Source of the DNA: Pedobacter sp. D749
GTDB taxonomy: Bacteria > Bacteroidota > Bacteroidia > Sphingobacteriales > Sphingobacteriaceae
Direction of reading: 5' to 3'
Assembly: GCF_019317285.1 (NCBI RefSeq)
Contig: NZ_CP079218.1
Span: 2,294,001-2,358,000, forward strand
Length of the DNA stretch: 64,000 bases
Positions 25,829 to 35,429 of the stretch are shown here, in pieces. Position 1 is the first letter of the stretch. Each line of letters starts with the position of its first letter. A program made the position numbers and the translations under genes. The notes below the pieces were generated by a model, which saw only the letters and a list, made by a program, of their open reading frames with translations, was not told the origin of the DNA and did no database searches.

Positions 25829-28489
25829 TTGAAACTCCTGAAGAGCTCTATTTTACTAATATCTGTCATTTTATTAACACTTGTTGTTGGTAAAGCTAAC
25901 GCATTTTCTCATTTTTCATTGCAACAAATCATAAAGCAAGACACAACCAAAAAGGATACGACTAAAAAGACAGGTAAAAATAACAGCAGTATCGACCAGA
26001 AAGTAGAATACAAAGCAGAGGATTCGGTAAAAATGAGTGCTGATAAAAGTATTGTCTATTTATATGGAAACGCAAGGGTGGTATATGGTGATTTTGAGCT
26101 AGATGCGGCTTTTATCAAATATGATAAAAAGCAAAATTCTATTTTCGCCCGTGGTGTTAAAGATGCAAAAACTGGTAGATATACCGGGAAACCAATCTTT
26201 AAATCAGGAGCCGAAGGAACTGCCATAGCCGATTCTATTTTTTACAATTCAGAAACAACCCGTGCCAAAGTATATGGTGTTTTTTCGGAGCAGGAAGGTG
26301 GTTTCTTCTCTGGCGGACAGAGTAAAAAGCAAATAGATGATGAGTTGCACATTAAAAATGTAATGTACAGTACCTGTAATCTTCCGCATCCGCATTTTGG
26401 ATTAATGATTTCTAAAGGGGTAGTAACGGAAAAACAGATTATTACCGGCCCAGTTTACATGATTATTGAAGACATTCCTACTTTCCTGGGGCTGCCATTT
26501 GCATTTTTTCCTAAACCAAACAAACGAACATCAGGCGTAATCCTTCCTACACCAGGAGAAGATGCTACAAGGGGGTTTTTCTTACAGAATGGTGGTTATT
26601 ATCTCGGATTAAACGATTATTGGGATGCTAAACTTTTAGGTTCTATTTATACCAACGGCTCTTATGAAGCAAGCGTACTGAGTAATTATACCAAAAGATA
26701 TAAATACAACGGTAATATCAACTTAGCTTACTCTAGTTTCAAAGATGGTTTAGAAGGTACTGAAGCTTTTAGAAATCCCACCAAAAACTTTAGTATTAAC
26801 TGGAGCCATAGCCAAAATGCAAATGCCAATCCTGGTACTACATTTAGCGCCAGTGTAAGATTGGTATCAACAGGAAGAAAAGGATACTATAAAAATACTG
26901 CTGCTGGTGCCAGCTATGATATTAATACGATTGCAACCAATTCTACAAGTAGTAGTATTAGTTATGCCAAGGCTTATTCGAACGGTATGAATTTCTCTTT
27001 GTCTGCATCAAGTGATCAGACTTTAAGTACAAGAGCAATATCGCTTAGGTTACCTGAAATGACTTTCAACGTGCCTACATTTAACCCATTTAGTTCTAAA
27101 AATGCAGTTGGAGAGCAAAAGTGGTATCAAAAAATTACAGTTGGTTACAGCTTACAGGGAACAAACCGAATTGATACTTTTGACAGTTTGCTTTTTCAAA
27201 ATGATGGCTTAAAACGTTTAAGGAGTGGTTTTTCGCATAGTATTCCAATAAATATGTCTTTCACAGCTTTGAAATATCTTAACTTTAGCCTGGGCGGTAC
27301 CTACAACGAAGTTTGGAATTTCCAGAGTGTAAACAGAAGATATACCAGTTATGCCGATAATACTTTTTCATTTAGAGAAGATACTCTTAGTGGCTTTAAA
27401 AGAGCAGGTAGTTACAGTTTGTCAACCAGTATGTCGACTAAAATTTACGGAAGAAGAGATTTTAATCCGGCTGGTAAGATACAGGCAATGAGGCATGTAA
27501 TGACCCCAAATGTATCTTTCTCTTACTCCCCGGATTTTACCAAAGCAGGAGCAGGGCCTTTTAGACCCGCAATAAACCAGGATGGGAATCAAATTTATAT
27601 CAGCGGGCAACCTTTAAAATATTCTATTTTTGATGGTATGGCACAGCCAGGCTCTTTTGGCGGCCCTAACGCATCTATTGGTTTTGGCCTGGATAATACC
27701 GTCGAACTAAAGGTGAGGAATAAGAATGATACAACCGGAACAGGCTCAAAAAAGATTCCAATCATCCAGGGTTTGAGTTTTAGTGGTTCGTATAATTTCC
27801 TGGCTACATCCTACAAATTATCAACTATCGGCTTTAGTGGCAGATCTCAGTTTACTGATAAACTGGGGATTAACTATAACGGAACTTTAGATCCTTATAC
27901 GCTGGGAGCAGATACTATACCAGGTTCTACACGACAGATCAGACAAGACCGTTATTTCTGGCAAAGTGGTAAATTTTTACCGCGCCTGGCTAACTTTGGC
28001 TTCTCATTCGATTACAGTTTAAATCCGGAAGCATTAAAGCGTAAGAATGAGGCTAATGACAAATTGGGGGAGGCAGCCAACAAAAAAGGCTTGACCGATA
28101 TACAGTCTGAGCAATTGGCGGCTATAAGTCGTGATCCGAATGCTTTTGTTGATTTTAACATTCCATGGAATTTCTCGTTTTCATATAGTTTTCAATACTC
28201 AAATGATGGAAACAACAATACAATCTCGAATACATTAAACTTTAATGGTGATGTTAATTTAACACCGAAATGGAAGGTTACTTTTAACTCAGGTTACGAT
28301 TTTAAAAACAATGGCTTAACCCCAATGAATTTAGCAATTTACCGCGATTTACATTGCTGGGATATGAGTGTAAACTGGGTTCCATACGGTGCTTACAAAA
28401 GTTATTCTGTTACTATAAAAGTTAAGGCTTCGATATTACAGGATTTGAAATTGAGCAAAAGACAGGGTTTTTACAGCACATACCGATAA
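25829..28489 (+). CDS. lptD: LPS-assembly protein LptD (Bacteroidota type)
   Basis: An 886-aa outer-membrane protein that inserts lipopolysaccharide into the outer leaflet. Signal peptide at the start, a short lysine/threonine-rich stretch, an OstA-like beta-taco domain at about 50-160 (SVKMSADKSIVYLYGNARVVYGDFELDAAFIKYD split over its strands), then a large barrel (about 200-886) with many aromatic strands. It contains two nearby cysteines (residues about 189 and 850), not the disulfide set of E. coli LptD. The start is TTG at 25829. cinA follows 4 bases after the stop. Confidence 0.9.
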   Translation: MKLLKSSILLISVILLTLVVGKANAFSHFSLQQIIKQDTTKKDTTKKTGKNNSSIDQKVEYKAEDSVKMSADKSIVYLYGNARVVYGDFELDAAFIKYDKKQNSIFARGVKDAKTGRYTGKPIFKSGAEGTAIADSIFYNSETTRAKVYGVFSEQEGGFFSGGQSKKQIDDELHIKNVMYSTCNLPHPHFGLMISKGVVTEKQIITGPVYMIIEDIPTFLGLPFAFFPKPNKRTSGVILPTPGEDATRGFFLQNGGYYLGLNDYWDAKLLGSIYTNGSYEASVLSNYTKRYKYNGNINLAYSSFKDGLEGTEAFRNPTKNFSINWSHSQNANANPGTTFSASVRLVSTGRKGYYKNTAAGASYDINTIATNSTSSSISYAKAYSNGMNFSLSASSDQTLSTRAISLRLPEMTFNVPTFNPFSSKNAVGEQKWYQKITVGYSLQGTNRIDTFDSLLFQNDGLKRLRSGFSHSIPINMSFTALKYLNFSLGGTYNEVWNFQSVNRRYTSYADNTFSFREDTLSGFKRAGSYSLSTSMSTKIYGRRDFNPAGKIQAMRHVMTPNVSFSYSPDFTKAGAGPFRPAINQDGNQIYISGQPLKYSIFDGMAQPGSFGGPNASIGFGLDNTVELKVRNKNDTTGTGSKKIPIIQGLSFSGSYNFLATSYKLSTIGFSGRSQFTDKLGINYNGTLDPYTLGADTIPGSTRQIRQDRYFWQSGKFLPRLANFGFSFDYSLNPEALKRKNEANDKLGEAANKKGLTDIQSEQLAAISRDPNAFVDFNIPWNFSFSYSFQYSNDGNNNTISNTLNFNGDVNLTPKWKVTFNSGYDFKNNGLTPMNLAIYRDLHCWDMSVNWVPYGAYKSYSVTIKVKASILQDLKLSKRQGFYSTYR

Positions 28490-28493
28490 ATTT

Positions 28494-29738
28494 ATGCTAG
28501 CCGAAATAATTACCATTGGTGATGAGATTCTCATTGGCCAAATCGTTGATACCAATTCTGCCTGGATGGCTAAACAGTTAAATTTAATTGGCGTTTCCGT
28601 GAAGCAGATCACCTCAGTTTCTGATGATGAACAACATATTTTAGAAGCCCTCGAACTTGCCGAAAAACGAGCAGACCTTATTTTAATTACCGGTGGCCTG
28701 GGCCCGACCAAAGATGATATTACCAAAAAAACTTTGGCAAGGTATTTTAATATGGGCTTTCGTAATGATCCTGGTGCATTGGAAATGGTTCGTCAGATTT
28801 TCGAAAAATACAAACGTCCGTTATTGGATATCAATATTCAGCAAGCCAATGTTCCTGATGGTTGTGAGGTGATTGTAAATAAAAATGGTACTGCGCCTTG
28901 CATGTGGTTTGAACAAAACAACACCATTTTTGTATCCATGCCAGGTGTGCCTTACGAGATGATGTACCTGATGGATGATGAAATTCTGCCCAGAATTACA
29001 AGCAGGTTTAAGTTGCCCTTTATTGTTCACAAAACCATACTTACGGCTAATATAGGCGAATCATTTCTAGCCAAAGAGATTGAGGAAATTGAAGATAGCT
29101 TACCGGCGCATATCAAACTGGCTTATCTACCAAAATTAGGGCAGGTACGTTTACGTTTGTCAGCCAAGGGCGATAATGAAGCAGAATTGAACAAAGAGGT
29201 TGAGGTTTACGCTAAACAGATTATATCAAAAGTGAATAAGTTTGTGGTAACCGATGAAGATATTCCCCTTGAAAAAGCGATTCTGAATCTCATGAAAAGT
29301 AAAGGACTTACTTTATCGACAGCAGAAAGTTGTACCGGTGGATACATTGCACATTTAATTACGCAACATGCTGGTTCTTCTTCGGTTTATTGGGGCGGGG
29401 CAGTAGCCTATGCTTACGAACTTAAAGAATCTATTCTTGGTGTAAAAGAAAGTACATTAAACTCATTTGGTGCCGTAAGTGAGCAAACTGTAACAGAAAT
29501 GGCAGAAGGTGCAATCAAACATTTTAAAACCGATTATGCCATTGCCGTTAGTGGCATTGCTGGTCCGGGGGGTGGAACAGAAGATAAACCGGTTGGTACA
29601 GTATGGATTGCAATTTCTTCAAAAAACAAAACTGTAGCTAAGGTGTTTAATTTCAGTAACAAACGAATTCAAAACATTGAACGTTCTGCTGCATCGGCAT
29701 TGGCCATGTTATTAAATCTCCTTAAAGAAACAGTTTAG
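28494..29738 (+). CDS. cinA: Nicotinamide mononucleotide deamidase-type CinA (competence/damage-inducible protein A)
   Basis: A 414-aa two-domain protein. N-terminal molybdopterin-binding-like (COG1058) domain at 3-170 with EIITIGDEILIGQIVDTN and ITGGLGPTKDD; C-terminal CinA amidohydrolase domain at about 255-410 with TLSTAESCTGG and VSGIAGPGGGTEDKPVGT. The family recycles NMN or ADP-ribose in NAD metabolism. It starts 4 bases after the lptD stop and is probably transcribed with it. Confidence 0.95.
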   Translation: MLAEIITIGDEILIGQIVDTNSAWMAKQLNLIGVSVKQITSVSDDEQHILEALELAEKRADLILITGGLGPTKDDITKKTLARYFNMGFRNDPGALEMVRQIFEKYKRPLLDINIQQANVPDGCEVIVNKNGTAPCMWFEQNNTIFVSMPGVPYEMMYLMDDEILPRITSRFKLPFIVHKTILTANIGESFLAKEIEEIEDSLPAHIKLAYLPKLGQVRLRLSAKGDNEAELNKEVEVYAKQIISKVNKFVVTDEDIPLEKAILNLMKSKGLTLSTAESCTGGYIAHLITQHAGSSSVYWGGAVAYAYELKESILGVKESTLNSFGAVSEQTVTEMAEGAIKHFKTDYAIAVSGIAGPGGGTEDKPVGTVWIAISSKNKTVAKVFNFSNKRIQNIERSAASALAMLLNLLKETV

Positions 29739-29753
29739 AAAGAATAAAAACTG

Positions 29754-29761
29754 TATTTTTG
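29754..29761 (+). promoter_or_regulatory. -7 promoter box of the E2 gene
   Basis: TATTTTTG matches TAnnTTTG exactly, 33 bases before the ATG of the E2 gene, and gives it a promoter independent of cinA. Confidence 0.6.
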
Positions 29762-29794
29762 TAGCGTTACCAATATAAAATACTGTAATTTAAT

Positions 29795-31147
29795 ATGGCT
29801 CAATACGAACTATTGTTACCAAAAATGGGTGAGAGTGTTGCGGAAGCAACGGTGATTAAATGGGTAAAACAACCAGGTGATTCTATTGATTTAGATGATA
29901 CCATTCTGGAAATCGCTACTGATAAGGTAGATTCTGAAGTTCCATCTCCGGTTGCCGGTAAATTGGTGAAACAGTTATTTGCTGCAGATGAAGTTGCCCA
30001 GGTAGGTGATGTAATTGCCATTATTGAAACCGAAGGCGGAGATAACGCTACAACTAAAGCTCCGGTTGCAGAAAAACCAATAGCTGAAGAAAAAATTGAG
30101 ACTATTCCAGGTATTGAACAACTACCATCAGAAAATACTAACGTAGCAACTGATTTCAGCGCGTCTGAACGCTTTTATTCCCCTCTGGTTAAAAGTATTG
30201 CTACTCAGGAAAATATTTCATTAGCTGAGTTAGATGCAATTAAAGGCTCTGGTGCTGACGGACGGTTAACTAAAGATGACTTGTTAGTATATATCGCTGA
30301 TAAAAATAATGGAGAATCCATTTCAAAAACTAAAACAGTTGTTTTAACGCCACCTGCTCCACCAACAAGCCAAATAGTAGAAAATAAAGTAAGTTCAGCA
30401 CCGGTTGTAAATAAAACCTCAACAACCAGTGTGAGTGGTGGCGACGAAATTATTGAGATGGACAGGATGCGAAAGTTGATTGCCGATCATATGGTAATGA
30501 GTAAAACCACTTCTCCGCATGTTACTTCTTTTGTTGAAGCCGATGTAACCAATATGGTTTTATGGCGTAATAAAGTAAAAAACAGTTTCGAGAAGCGTGA
30601 AAATGAAAAAATAACGTTTACTCCAATATTTGTAGAAGCAGTTGCTAAAGCGATAAAGGATTTCCCGATGATCAATGTTTCAGTTAATGGAACACAGATT
30701 ATCAAAAAACGTGATATCAATATTGGTATGGCTGCTGCTTTACCAAGTGGAAATCTAATTGTTCCGGTAATTAGAAATGCTGATCAGTTAAATTTAGTCG
30801 GTTTAACCAAAGCAGTTAACGATTTAGCTGCAAGGGCCAGAAACTCTAAATTAAAACCTGATGAAACGCAAGGTGGAACTTTTACATTAACCAATGTAGG
30901 TAGTTTCGGAAATGTAATGGGCACGCCAATTATTAACCAGCCACAGGTGGCAATTTTGGCAGTTGGCGCCATTAAGAAGAAGCCTGCAGTGTTGGAAACC
31001 GAGCACGGTGATGTGATTGCGATCAGGCATATGATGTTTTTATCATTATCGTACGACCACAGGGTTGTAGATGGTTCTCTTGGAGGGATGTTTGTGCGGA
31101 GAGTTGCAGATTATTTAGAAAGCTGGGATTTGAATAGAGAAATTTAA
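29795..31147 (+). CDS. 2-oxo acid dehydrogenase acyltransferase (E2 component)
   Basis: Dihydrolipoyl acyltransferase of 450 aa. Lipoyl domain 1-78 with the lipoylated K44 (EIATDKVDSEV); a linker; peripheral subunit-binding domain about 130-168 (YSPLVKSIATQENI, GSGADGRLTKDDL); catalytic domain about 215-450 with TPHVTSF and the catalytic LSYDHRVVDGSLGG. It could serve a branched-chain or pyruvate dehydrogenase complex; E1 and E3 genes are not nearby, so the substrate is open. Followed by a 10-heptad array and a ferritin-like gene. Confidence 0.94.
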   Translation: MAQYELLLPKMGESVAEATVIKWVKQPGDSIDLDDTILEIATDKVDSEVPSPVAGKLVKQLFAADEVAQVGDVIAIIETEGGDNATTKAPVAEKPIAEEKIETIPGIEQLPSENTNVATDFSASERFYSPLVKSIATQENISLAELDAIKGSGADGRLTKDDLLVYIADKNNGESISKTKTVVLTPPAPPTSQIVENKVSSAPVVNKTSTTSVSGGDEIIEMDRMRKLIADHMVMSKTTSPHVTSFVEADVTNMVLWRNKVKNSFEKRENEKITFTPIFVEAVAKAIKDFPMINVSVNGTQIIKKRDINIGMAAALPSGNLIVPVIRNADQLNLVGLTKAVNDLAARARNSKLKPDETQGGTFTLTNVGSFGNVMGTPIINQPQVAILAVGAIKKKPAVLETEHGDVIAIRHMMFLSLSYDHRVVDGSLGGMFVRRVADYLESWDLNREI

Positions 31148-31148
31148 T

Positions 31149-31218
31149 CAGTTTGCAGTTTTCAATTAAAAATTTTCAGTTGGCTTGATACCAACAATTA
31201 CCAGTTTAACAATTAAGA
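31149..31218. repeat. Heptad array of 10 units filling the E2-to-ferritin-like gap
   Basis: The space between the E2 stop and the next ATG is filled by exactly ten 7-bp units (CAGTTTG at 31149-31155 and CAGTTGG at 31177-31183 among the left units). The right half (CCAACAA, TTACCAG) is in inverted sense to the left half, and GTTGG/CCAAC pair at the centre (31179-31183 with 31191-31195). Confidence 0.6.
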
Positions 31219-31833
31219 ATGTTAGCGTCAAATTTAAAATCGATAGTTTCAGATAATATATTGCATGCCAAATGGTTAAATACGTTATCTTATATGGAAA
31301 ATGCAGGTGCAAAGAAGATTTCAGCTTCTGAGCATAAAGAAAATGTAAACCTGATTATTCTTAAACATGCTGCAGAAGAACATCGTCATGCTTATTATTT
31401 AAAAAAGCAGATTTCGAAGATTGACGAGACGCTTTGTAAAACTTATACCAATGCCGAGCTGTTATCTCCAAACCAAACAAAATACTACTTACATGCTTTA
31501 GATATTGCGGTTTGCCGTTATTTAAAAGCTGTATTTAATCTTTCTGGTTATGACTTAAAATTCGCAGCGTATTTATTTGTGACTTATGCCATTGAAGTGC
31601 GAGCAGATGAGCTATATCCAATTTATCAGGCCGTTTTAGATGAAGCTAAAAGCAAGGTGAACGTAAAATCGATTATTTTGGAAGAAGAAGGGCACCTTGA
31701 AGAAATGATGAATCAACTGGTTAGTTTTTCTGACGATTGGGAAAATCATGCAGCTGAAGTAATCAAAATCGAAAAAGCTTTGTTCGAAGATTGGGTTGCA
31801 GCCTTAGCTGCAGAATTGCCGATAAGCGCTTAA
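31219..31833 (+). CDS. Ferritin-like diiron protein of unknown function
   Basis: A 204-aa all-helical protein with a complete set of possible diiron ligands: E27, E54-x-x-H57 (in AAEEHRHA), E126 or E131 (AIEVRADELY), and E156-x-x-H159 (EEEGHLEEM). This is the ferritin-like/rubrerythrin-type pattern. No signal peptide or membrane segment. I do not recognise a named family. It follows the E2 gene across a heptad array and has its own strong terminator. Confidence 0.75.
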   Translation: MLASNLKSIVSDNILHAKWLNTLSYMENAGAKKISASEHKENVNLIILKHAAEEHRHAYYLKKQISKIDETLCKTYTNAELLSPNQTKYYLHALDIAVCRYLKAVFNLSGYDLKFAAYLFVTYAIEVRADELYPIYQAVLDEAKSKVNVKSIILEEEGHLEEMMNQLVSFSDDWENHAAEVIKIEKALFEDWVAALAAELPISA

Positions 31834-31865
31834 ATAATCGCTGATTGTCAGAGCGAAAATACATT

Positions 31866-31896
31866 AAGAAGTCAAGTTTTTAAAACTTGACTTCTT
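31866..31896 (+). terminator. Intrinsic terminator after the ferritin-like gene
   Basis: A long palindrome: AAGAAGTCAAGTTTT (31866-31880) and its complement (31882-31896), with 1 base between the perfect arms, so the real loop is a few bases larger. Confidence 0.8.
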
Positions 31897-31947
31897 TGGT
31901 TAAAAACCAATCCAATTTTTTGTTGTTTCTAAATAAAAGCAAATATC

Positions 31948-32244
31948 ATGGCTAAGTTTTCAGATTTAATTAACGGTGATAAGCCTGTATTGGTAGATTT
32001 TTTTGCTGAGTGGTGCGGTCCTTGTAAAATGATGAAACCGATCTTGGAACAATTAAAATCGCAGGTGGGAGATTCTGTTTCTATCATAAAAGTAGATATT
32101 GATAAAAATCAACCAGCCGCTTCGTCTTTCAATGTTCAAAGTGTCCCTACTTTAATTCTGTTCAAAAAAGGAAAGCAGGTATGGAGGCAAAGTGGTGTTT
32201 TACAAGCTTCGCAATTGAAGCAGGTGATTGATACTCACTCTTAA
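31948..32244 (+). CDS. trxA: Thioredoxin
   Basis: A 98-aa thioredoxin: [12 protein letters not shown] with active cysteines C23 and C26, SVPTLILF with the cis-proline, and a C-terminal helix. Cytosolic disulfide reductase. It has no signal peptide. Its stop codon overlaps the stop of the convergent PdeM gene by 4 bases, so there is no room for a terminator between them. Confidence 0.95.
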   Translation: MAKFSDLINGDKPVLVDFFAEWCGPCKMMKPILEQLKSQVGDSVSIIKVDIDKNQPAASSFNVQSVPTLILFKKGKQVWRQSGVLQASQLKQVIDTHS

Positions 32245-32879
32245 ACTTCTACCACGCTTTTTGGCGTAACTGCAAAAATACGTTCGTTTGCTTTTGGATA
32301 AACCGCGTAAAGTCCTGTAAATAAACTAAAAGCAGGTAAAACAGCATAATCGTTTCCAAAATAGAAACAAGGAAATTTTAATCTTTGTTTAGCTTTGCCT
32401 ACAATAGTTACACCGGGATGGATATGACCACTGATAGGATATAATTCTTCCTCAGTGCAATTTGGCGCATCATGGATAAAACAAAAAGGGCCCAGACAGA
32501 AGCTAGTCTCATGTATTTCGATGTTCATTGCAGCATAATTCGCATGCGAAAGACGGTCGTGATTTCCCTTTACCAATAGAAAGTTAAGTTCTTGGTATTG
32601 TTTTCTCCATGCTAAAAATTCATCAATATCTGTATTTAAACCATGATGGAACATATCGCCATTAATCAGTAACGTTTTAGGATTGTACTGTTTAATCAAT
32701 AAACTTAAACGTTGAAGATCGGTTTGCGCAATGGTAGCAGGTACTTGCAAACCAGCCTGACGGAAGTGTGCGGATTTACCCAAATGCAAATCGCTTATAG
32801 CTAAAAGCTGATGTTTGGGTAAAAACAAAGCCCTTTCCTTATCTAAAATCAATTCTTCACCCTGGCTTGTAATGGTCAT
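32241..32879 (-). CDS. pdeM: Ligase-associated DNA damage response endonuclease PdeM
   Basis: A 212-aa metallophosphoesterase. Metal and catalytic residues: D30 and H32 (ISDLHLG), D75 (NGDMFHHG), N106-H107-D108 (KGNHDR), and H152/H154 (GHIHPG). Homologues (called MPE in Pseudomonas putida) are Mn2+-dependent single-strand DNA endonucleases in a repair gene cluster with a helicase, an exonuclease and a ligase, all of which lie upstream here. Last gene of the operon. A 72-base gap with a repeat fragment precedes it. Confidence 0.94.
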   Translation of the reverse strand: MTITSQGEELILDKERALFLPKHQLLAISDLHLGKSAHFRQAGLQVPATIAQTDLQRLSLLIKQYNPKTLLINGDMFHHGLNTDIDEFLAWRKQYQELNFLLVKGNHDRLSHANYAAMNIEIHETSFCLGPFCFIHDAPNCTEEELYPISGHIHPGVTIVGKAKQRLKFPCFYFGNDYAVLPAFSLFTGLYAVYPKANERIFAVTPKSVVEV

Positions 32880-32894
32880 TTATTTTATGCTATT

Positions 32895-32919
32895 GTCATC
32901 CTGAGCTTGTCAAAAGATC
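32895..32919. repeat. GTCATCCTGAGC repeat fragment
   Basis: GTCATCCTGAGCTTGTC followed by AAAAGATC is a familiar Bacteroidota intergenic word. It lies between the helicase and PdeM genes; a matching arm TTCGACAGG (32926-32934) follows. It may fold into a hairpin in the operon mRNA. Confidence 0.5.
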
Positions 32920-32951
32920 TTTTAATTTCGACAGGTTACAAGAAGATGTAT

Positions 32952-35429
32952 TTATTTAATTTTCTCGGATTCGGCTTTCATCCTTACAATCCGTTGCTCT
33001 AATTCTTCCGAACTCATATTTTCGCGCAAACTGTCTACTTTAATAGGAAAGGACAGCGGTGTAAAACTTTTCGGATTGGTGATAATAATCGCTCCATTCT
33101 GAATTCTTTCTAAAGCGGCTGCCAATCTTGGCTCTTCCAGTTGCTGGTAAAAAACCTCATCGTATGACTGTCGCAAAAGTAAATTATGTTTATCGTAATC
33201 GCTAAAAACATTAAAAAACAGACCAGCAGATGACTGGAGGTGCTTATTGGCTACATATTTGCCCGGATAGCCCTGGAAAACCAGTCCTGAAATGCAGGCA
33301 ATATCCCTAAATTTCCTTCTTGCCATTTCAGTTGAATTGATGCTCAGCGTAATGTCTTCGGTTAAGTTCTTAGGTGAAAAAACCTCGTAGGCAATCGATT
33401 CGTCCATCGGGATTTCTGTCTCACTTAAAAGCTCAAAACCATAATCGTTCATGGCAATAGAAAAACTGATGGGTAGCAGTTTACTTAAACGATACGCTAC
33501 CAGCGCTGCTAAAACCTCATGCACCAAACGTCCTTCAAATGGATAGGCAAAGAGATGAAAACCTTCTTTATTGTTGATCAGTTCAATTAATAATTCATCG
33601 TTTCTAGGTACATGAGAACGTTTTTCTTGCAATAAAAATAGCGGGTAAACAGAGTCCAATTCCTCATCCTGATGGGTTTTATCCAACGCCTCATTATATT
33701 TTTTTCTTAAAACTGATCCTAAATTGGAAGATAGGGGTAAGCGGCCGCCATTCCAGCTCGGCGAAATCGCATTTTTTTGCTTGCTCACCCTTACCACAAC
33801 AGTCATATCTTTTACCTGAATAAATTCTAAAACCCTGCCCGCCAAACGAAAATTATCTCCGGCTTTTAAACGGGTAACAAAATATTCTTCCACCATGCCA
33901 ATGTAACCGCCAGAAATGAATTTAACTTTCAGCATCGCATCACTTACGATAGTTCCGATATGTAACCTGTGTCGCATGGCCAATTGCCTGCTCTTCACTT
34001 TCCAAAGCCCATCCTCATCCTTAACTACCTTTTTAAATTCGGTATAGGCACTTAAACTATCTCCTCCAGAGGTGATAAATTGCATAACCCAGGTCCATTC
34101 TTCAGGAAGGATAAGTTTAAAAGCATGTGTATTTTTAATTTCTTCATAAATAACTTTATCATCAAATCCGTCGCCTATGGCCAGCGTAACTAAATACTGA
34201 ACCAAGGTATCAAATACCATAATAAAAGGCTCACGGCTTTCTATATTGTTTGTTTTGGCTGCTTCTTTAATCGCTGCCGCTTCCACCAGTTCTAATGCAT
34301 GGGTAGGTAAAAAATATATTTTAGAGATTTCATGCGGGGAGTGGCCAGAGCGACCCGCTCTCTGCAAAAACCTGGCAACACCTTTTGGCGATCCTACCTG
34401 AACAACCGTATCAACAGGCTTAAAATCTACTCCTAAATCCAACGAGGAAGTAGCAATAACAGCTTTAAGCTGTCCCGTATGTAAAGCATCTTCAATCCAG
34501 TTACGAAGCTCAAAATCTATCGATCCATGGTGTATGGCAATCCTCCCGGCCAGTTCCGGTTCGATATTCAACAAATGCTGGTACCACATTTCCGATTGTC
34601 CGCGGGTATTGATAAAAATTAAGGTCGTTTTACTTTTCTCGATAATGGGTAAAAGCTTATAAGCCAGTTTTAAGCCTAAATGCCCAGCCCAGGGTAATGT
34701 TTCGATGTCATCAGGTAAGATTGATTTAATCTGGATTTTCTTTTCTAAATCAGCTTTAACAATGATTCTTTTGGCTTCTGGGTTTGGCTCTAATACATCC
34801 AAAGCTTCATCAATATTTCCAATGGTTGCTGATATCCCCCAAATCCTTAAAAACTGTTTTTTTTCAAGCTTTTGTAAGCCTTTAATTCGAGAAACGGCTA
34901 ACTCAACCAGCACACCCCGTTTACTGCCCAAAAGTTCATGCCATTCATCCGCCACAATGCATTTAAGATTTCGGAACAGGGTTGAAGAACCCTTTTGTGC
35001 CAGTAACAAATGCAGGCTTTCCGGGGTAATCAATAAAATCTCCGGCATCGATTTTTTCTGCTGCAATTTTTCTGCCTGAGAGGTATCACCATTGCGTACA
35101 CCAACGTGCCAATCTAATTCCAATTCCAATAAAGTTTCGCGCATGGCCCTTGCAATATCTTTGGCCAAAGAGCGGAGCGGGGTAATCCAGATTAACTGCA
35201 AACGATCTTTAGCTTTTTTGTTATTTGCTTCTGAGGCATTTAAAGCTTCAATCACTACTGCTAGAAATAAAGAAAATGTTTTCCCAAAACCTGTAGGCGC
35301 ATTTACCAAACCGCTGTAACCATCCAGGTAATACTGCCAGGCATCTTCCTGAAACTGAAAAGGCTTACGTTTATTGGTTTTTAGCCAGGCTTTTATCTTT
35401 TTATAACCTTTGGTTTTGGTTTGGTCCAT
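32952..35429 (-). CDS. Ligase-associated DNA damage response DEXH-box helicase (Lhr-type)
   Basis: An 825-aa superfamily 2 helicase of the Lhr core type. Seen: Walker A NAPTGFGKTFSLFL (about 39-52), DEWH (motif II, VADEWHEL), SAT-like motif III (GISATIGN), motif VI QRAGRSGHSP, then the Lhr winged-helix and beta-barrel C-terminal part. The ATG at 35429 is used rather than the TTG at 35435. It acts with the exonuclease, ligase and PdeM, presumably in DNA repair. Helicase genes of this cluster are usually directly downstream of the ligase; here a repeat lies between. Confidence 0.95.
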   Translation of the reverse strand: MDQTKTKGYKKIKAWLKTNKRKPFQFQEDAWQYYLDGYSGLVNAPTGFGKTFSLFLAVVIEALNASEANNKKAKDRLQLIWITPLRSLAKDIARAMRETLLELELDWHVGVRNGDTSQAEKLQQKKSMPEILLITPESLHLLLAQKGSSTLFRNLKCIVADEWHELLGSKRGVLVELAVSRIKGLQKLEKKQFLRIWGISATIGNIDEALDVLEPNPEAKRIIVKADLEKKIQIKSILPDDIETLPWAGHLGLKLAYKLLPIIEKSKTTLIFINTRGQSEMWYQHLLNIEPELAGRIAIHHGSIDFELRNWIEDALHTGQLKAVIATSSLDLGVDFKPVDTVVQVGSPKGVARFLQRAGRSGHSPHEISKIYFLPTHALELVEAAAIKEAAKTNNIESREPFIMVFDTLVQYLVTLAIGDGFDDKVIYEEIKNTHAFKLILPEEWTWVMQFITSGGDSLSAYTEFKKVVKDEDGLWKVKSRQLAMRHRLHIGTIVSDAMLKVKFISGGYIGMVEEYFVTRLKAGDNFRLAGRVLEFIQVKDMTVVVRVSKQKNAISPSWNGGRLPLSSNLGSVLRKKYNEALDKTHQDEELDSVYPLFLLQEKRSHVPRNDELLIELINNKEGFHLFAYPFEGRLVHEVLAALVAYRLSKLLPISFSIAMNDYGFELLSETEIPMDESIAYEVFSPKNLTEDITLSINSTEMARRKFRDIACISGLVFQGYPGKYVANKHLQSSAGLFFNVFSDYDKHNLLLRQSYDEVFYQQLEEPRLAAALERIQNGAIIITNPKSFTPLSFPIKVDSLRENMSSEELEQRIVRMKAESEKIK

